Of a stretch of DNA of 33,426 nucleotides, positions 33,280-33,426 are shown in pieces. Position 1 is the first letter of the stretch. Each line of letters starts with the position of its first letter. The notes under the pieces were generated by a model. It worked only from the letters and a program-made list of their open reading frames with translations. It did no database searches and was not told the DNA's origin. The DNA is from Erysipelotrichaceae bacterium (GTDB taxonomy: Bacteria; Bacillota_I; Bacilli_A; Erysipelotrichales; Erysipelotrichaceae), in assembly GCA_030528085.1 (NCBI GenBank), contig JAUMZN010000009.1, forward strand, positions 1 through 33,426. The letters are read 5' to 3'. The translations under genes were made by a program, and so were the position numbers.

Positions 33280-33426
33280 GTTGCATTTAAATGACGCACA
33301 TGATCAGACATCCATTCGCTCTATTCCACAAATGTTTTTAACGTATTCAACATGTGTAAAGAAACTTTAAGGTTCTATGTAAAACTGTGTGGGATTTTGT
33401 CCCTTGATCAAAAAAGTTAAATCGAT

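Overview
The window is ordinary low-GC bacterial chromosome, most likely from a Bacillota of the Erysipelotrichia/Clostridia kind. The reasons are the AT-rich intergenic DNA, strong AGGAGG-type ribosome binding sites, many intrinsic terminators, a SigA-type primary sigma factor, a family II pyrophosphatase with CBS-DRTGG-CBS insert, and a UPF0735 ACT protein. UGA is used as a stop, so this is not a mycoplasma. The genus is an inference; no rRNA is present.

Positions 1-7600 hold an amino-sugar locus of the Aga type split in two. On the minus strand EIIB-EIIC-EIID of a mannose-family PTS (1-2401) and agaS-EIIA (5945-7566) flank a secreted C39-like cysteine peptidase (minus) and an AraC-family regulator (plus). 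AgaS (a SIS-domain galactosamine-6-phosphate deaminase/isomerase) points to N-acetylgalactosamine or galactosamine as the substrate. No deacetylase, tagatose-phosphate kinase or aldolase is in the window. ACCGATTTT-like motifs occur upstream of both halves, and EIIC and EIIA end in the same hexapeptide.

Positions 7800-19300 are housekeeping plus a small accessory island: a membrane protein, an aldose-1-epimerase relative and HAD phosphatase pair, rpoD, a pepT-malic enzyme-patatin operon, the regulated pyrophosphatase, tRNA-Thr(GGT), maf, and then an RNA-rich stretch (17940-18365). That stretch has a candidate C-rich small RNA, a GC-rich terminator and a long dyad with a competing fold, followed by an unknown gene and a small membrane protein resembling those of conjugative elements.

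Positions 19340-26640 carry the complete aspartate-to-threonine pathway in two divergent operons: thrC-thrB-ACT protein-DUF1461 (minus) and hom-lysC-asd (plus). The shared promoter region has two palindromes placed on promoter elements. Hom is short and shows no recognisable ACT domain, while a separate HTH-like/ACT protein sits in the operon.

Positions 26940-31060 are a four-gene envelope module: SGNH hydrolase, DUF4358 protein, MBOAT acyltransferase, DHHW/AlgJ-like protein. It is best explained as O-acylation of a surface glycan. The window ends with a family 6 uracil-DNA-glycosylase-superfamily enzyme (hypoxanthine type) and a leaderless leucine-rich-repeat protein. No CRISPR array, intact IS or phage gene was seen.
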